DNA of 6,629 nt from Candidatus Gastranaerophilales bacterium (lineage in GTDB: Bacteria > Cyanobacteriota > Vampirovibrionia > Gastranaerophilales > Gastranaerophilaceae), in contig CANRHJ010000107.1 in NCBI GenBank assembly GCA_947630355.1, forward strand, positions 1-6,629. The letters are read 5' to 3'. Shown here in pieces: positions 5,664 to 6,629 of the stretch (position 1 is the stretch's first letter; every line of letters begins with the position of its first letter). The translations under genes were made by a program, and so were the position numbers. The notes under the pieces are model-generated. The model made no database searches. It saw only the letters and a program-made list of their open reading frames with translations, and was not told the origin of the DNA.

Positions 5664-6413
5664 TTAACCAAACATTGAAAGTTGTTTAATAACAAATTTA
5701 GGACTTTCCTCTATATGTTGAATATTCTGCTTTATTTCCTCTTTTTCTTTCGGTTTTTTCAGATATATTTCATTCATTATTTTTTGATTTAATAAAGTCA
5801 TTGGTGTTATAAGCCTTTTCCAACATTCAAGAGTTAAAGTGTTTCCATAAACGATTTCACCCGATAAACCTAAAAGCGAGGTTTGAATATATGCCATTTT
5901 GCAGCAAGTCATATCAATATCAATTCCCTGAAACCACATAACTTTTTGAGGGTTATAATCTTTGCTTTTAAGAGCTTCTGCCATTCCTATTGTCATAACA
6001 CCGGAACCACAACAGGGATCAGACACAGTTATAAAACCTTTTTCTTTTATTTCCGATTCTAAATTTTCACCAAAAGTCATTTGAGCCATACATTCAGAAA
6101 TATGAAACGGTGTAAAAACTTGTGCCGTTCCTTTATTTGCAAAATTTTCTCTCATATAGATAGAGCCTAAAAAATCTTGTGTTTTTTCTTCAAGTGCAAG
6201 TGCTGTTATTGTCAGAAGTTCTGCCAATTTATTAGGGTTTTTATATTGTTTAATAACTTCAAAATACTCTTTTTCGAGTTCATCAGATTTATAAACAATA
6301 TTCGCAAATGATATTGCTGAAATCGTCAGAAAATCTTGAAAAACAGTTGCAGGTCTTTTTGAATAATCTATATTTTGCAGTAATTTTGTAAATTCTCTTA
6401 TGTAATCTGTCAT
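5664..6413 (-). CDS. Mobile-element N6-adenine methyltransferase-like protein lacking motif IV
   Basis: 249 residues. A helical N-terminal part (1-90) leads into QVFTPFHISECMA (98-110), the segment before the methylase core in HsdM-like enzymes. SAM-binding motif I is DPCCGSG (132-138), with an acidic GIDID (163-167) and a GNTL element (190-193). The catalytic (N/D)PP(Y/F) motif IV and everything after it are absent: the chain continues ECWKRLITPMTLL and ends in a charged helix. I recall short relatives in plasmids and integrative elements with a similar end, so this may be their normal form and not a truncation. Whether it methylates DNA is doubtful. The last residues include QLSMF (244-248), close to the beta-clamp-binding consensus. 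AGGGG (6420-6424), 6 nt before the ATG, overlaps the upstream gene's stop, indicating one operon. Confidence 0.82.
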   Translation of the reverse strand: MTDYIREFTKLLQNIDYSKRPATVFQDFLTISAISFANIVYKSDELEKEYFEVIKQYKNPNKLAELLTITALALEEKTQDFLGSIYMRENFANKGTAQVFTPFHISECMAQMTFGENLESEIKEKGFITVSDPCCGSGVMTIGMAEALKSKDYNPQKVMWFQGIDIDMTCCKMAYIQTSLLGLSGEIVYGNTLTLECWKRLITPMTLLNQKIMNEIYLKKPKEKEEIKQNIQHIEESPKFVIKQLSMFG

Positions 6414-6422
6414 AAACCGCCC

Positions 6423-6629
6423 CTATTTAAGTAATTTTAAAAGTTGTTCCGTTTTTTCGGGGTCTGTTTTAGACGGTTTAAGTCGTTTGCCGTTATTTGT
6501 AATTTTTTTCATTTGTTCAATAGAAAAATAAGTTTCTTGAAGATCGAATGCACAAGAACGAGCAGCAAACCACATTTTGAACTTGGTTTGAGCAAGAACG
6601 AAATAATCAGTTATCAAGTCAAAATATTC
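6423..6629 (-). CDS. Protein of unknown function, C-terminal part (partial)
   Basis: The frame is open from the window edge to TAG at 6423-6425, giving 68 residues beginning EYFDLITDYF. A TTG at 6615-6617 could be a start but has no ribosome site, so the gene most likely continues beyond the window. The visible part is mixed helical (FKMWFAARSCAFDLQETYF) with a basic tail rich in Lys and Leu. I do not recognise the family. Its stop lies 9 nt before the methyltransferase-like start and shares bases with that gene's ribosome site, so the two are probably cotranscribed and translationally coupled. Confidence 0.6.
   Translation of the reverse strand, partial: EYFDLITDYFVLAQTKFKMWFAARSCAFDLQETYFSIEQMKKITNNGKRLKPSKTDPEKTEQLLKLLK

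Overview
The window is strongly AT-rich bacterial DNA with compact genes, ATG starts, Shine-Dalgarno sites and rho-independent terminators. TGA acts as a normal stop. It reads as an accessory region: restriction genes and mobile-element-type genes beside proteins of unknown function. The organism cannot be fixed from sequence alone. A low-GC gut or host-associated bacterium is plausible. The secreted YDxYGxKTG repeat protein loosely recalls Gastranaerophilales (Melainabacteria) proteins, but that is memory-based and weak.

Left part (1-3563), a restriction island. The first 124 bases on the + strand encode the last 40 residues of a type I restriction specificity subunit (HsdS), recognised by the NLKDTLLPKLM signature. 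It converges on, and overlaps by 42 bp, a minus-strand mcrB-mcrC operon (mcrB 1125-3563, mcrC 83-1138; the two overlap by 14 bp). McrB is a long, multidomain form: an N-terminal helical domain, a middle domain that looks like a degenerate nuclease fold, a PUA/EVE-like reader, and the McrB AAA+ GTPase motor. McrC has the PD-(D/E)XK nuclease core. Together they would form a type IV restriction system that loads on modified DNA, translocates and cuts it.

Middle part (3564-4676). Upstream of mcrB is a conserved gene of unknown function (3703-4548) with a possible RNase H/DEDD-like fold. Between them is a probable small membrane-protein ORF with a good ribosome site whose frame is broken by one base at a T5 run. 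Between 3703-4548 and the next gene is a perfect 14-bp hairpin in a divergent intergenic region.

Cassette (4575-5139). A single + strand gene (4677-5090) encodes a secreted protein with six tandem ~20-residue repeats. It has its own promoter and is bracketed by two hairpin terminators, in a region otherwise transcribed on the minus strand.

Right part (5146-6629), minus strand. From upstream to downstream: the C-terminal part of an unknown protein running off the window, an N6-adenine-type methyltransferase-like protein that lacks the catalytic NPPY motif and ends in a sliding-clamp-type QLSMF motif, and a DUF6876-like protein preceded by a small operator-like region. These are typical of plasmids, integrative elements and phages. 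No RNA genes, CRISPR arrays or insertion sequences were seen.
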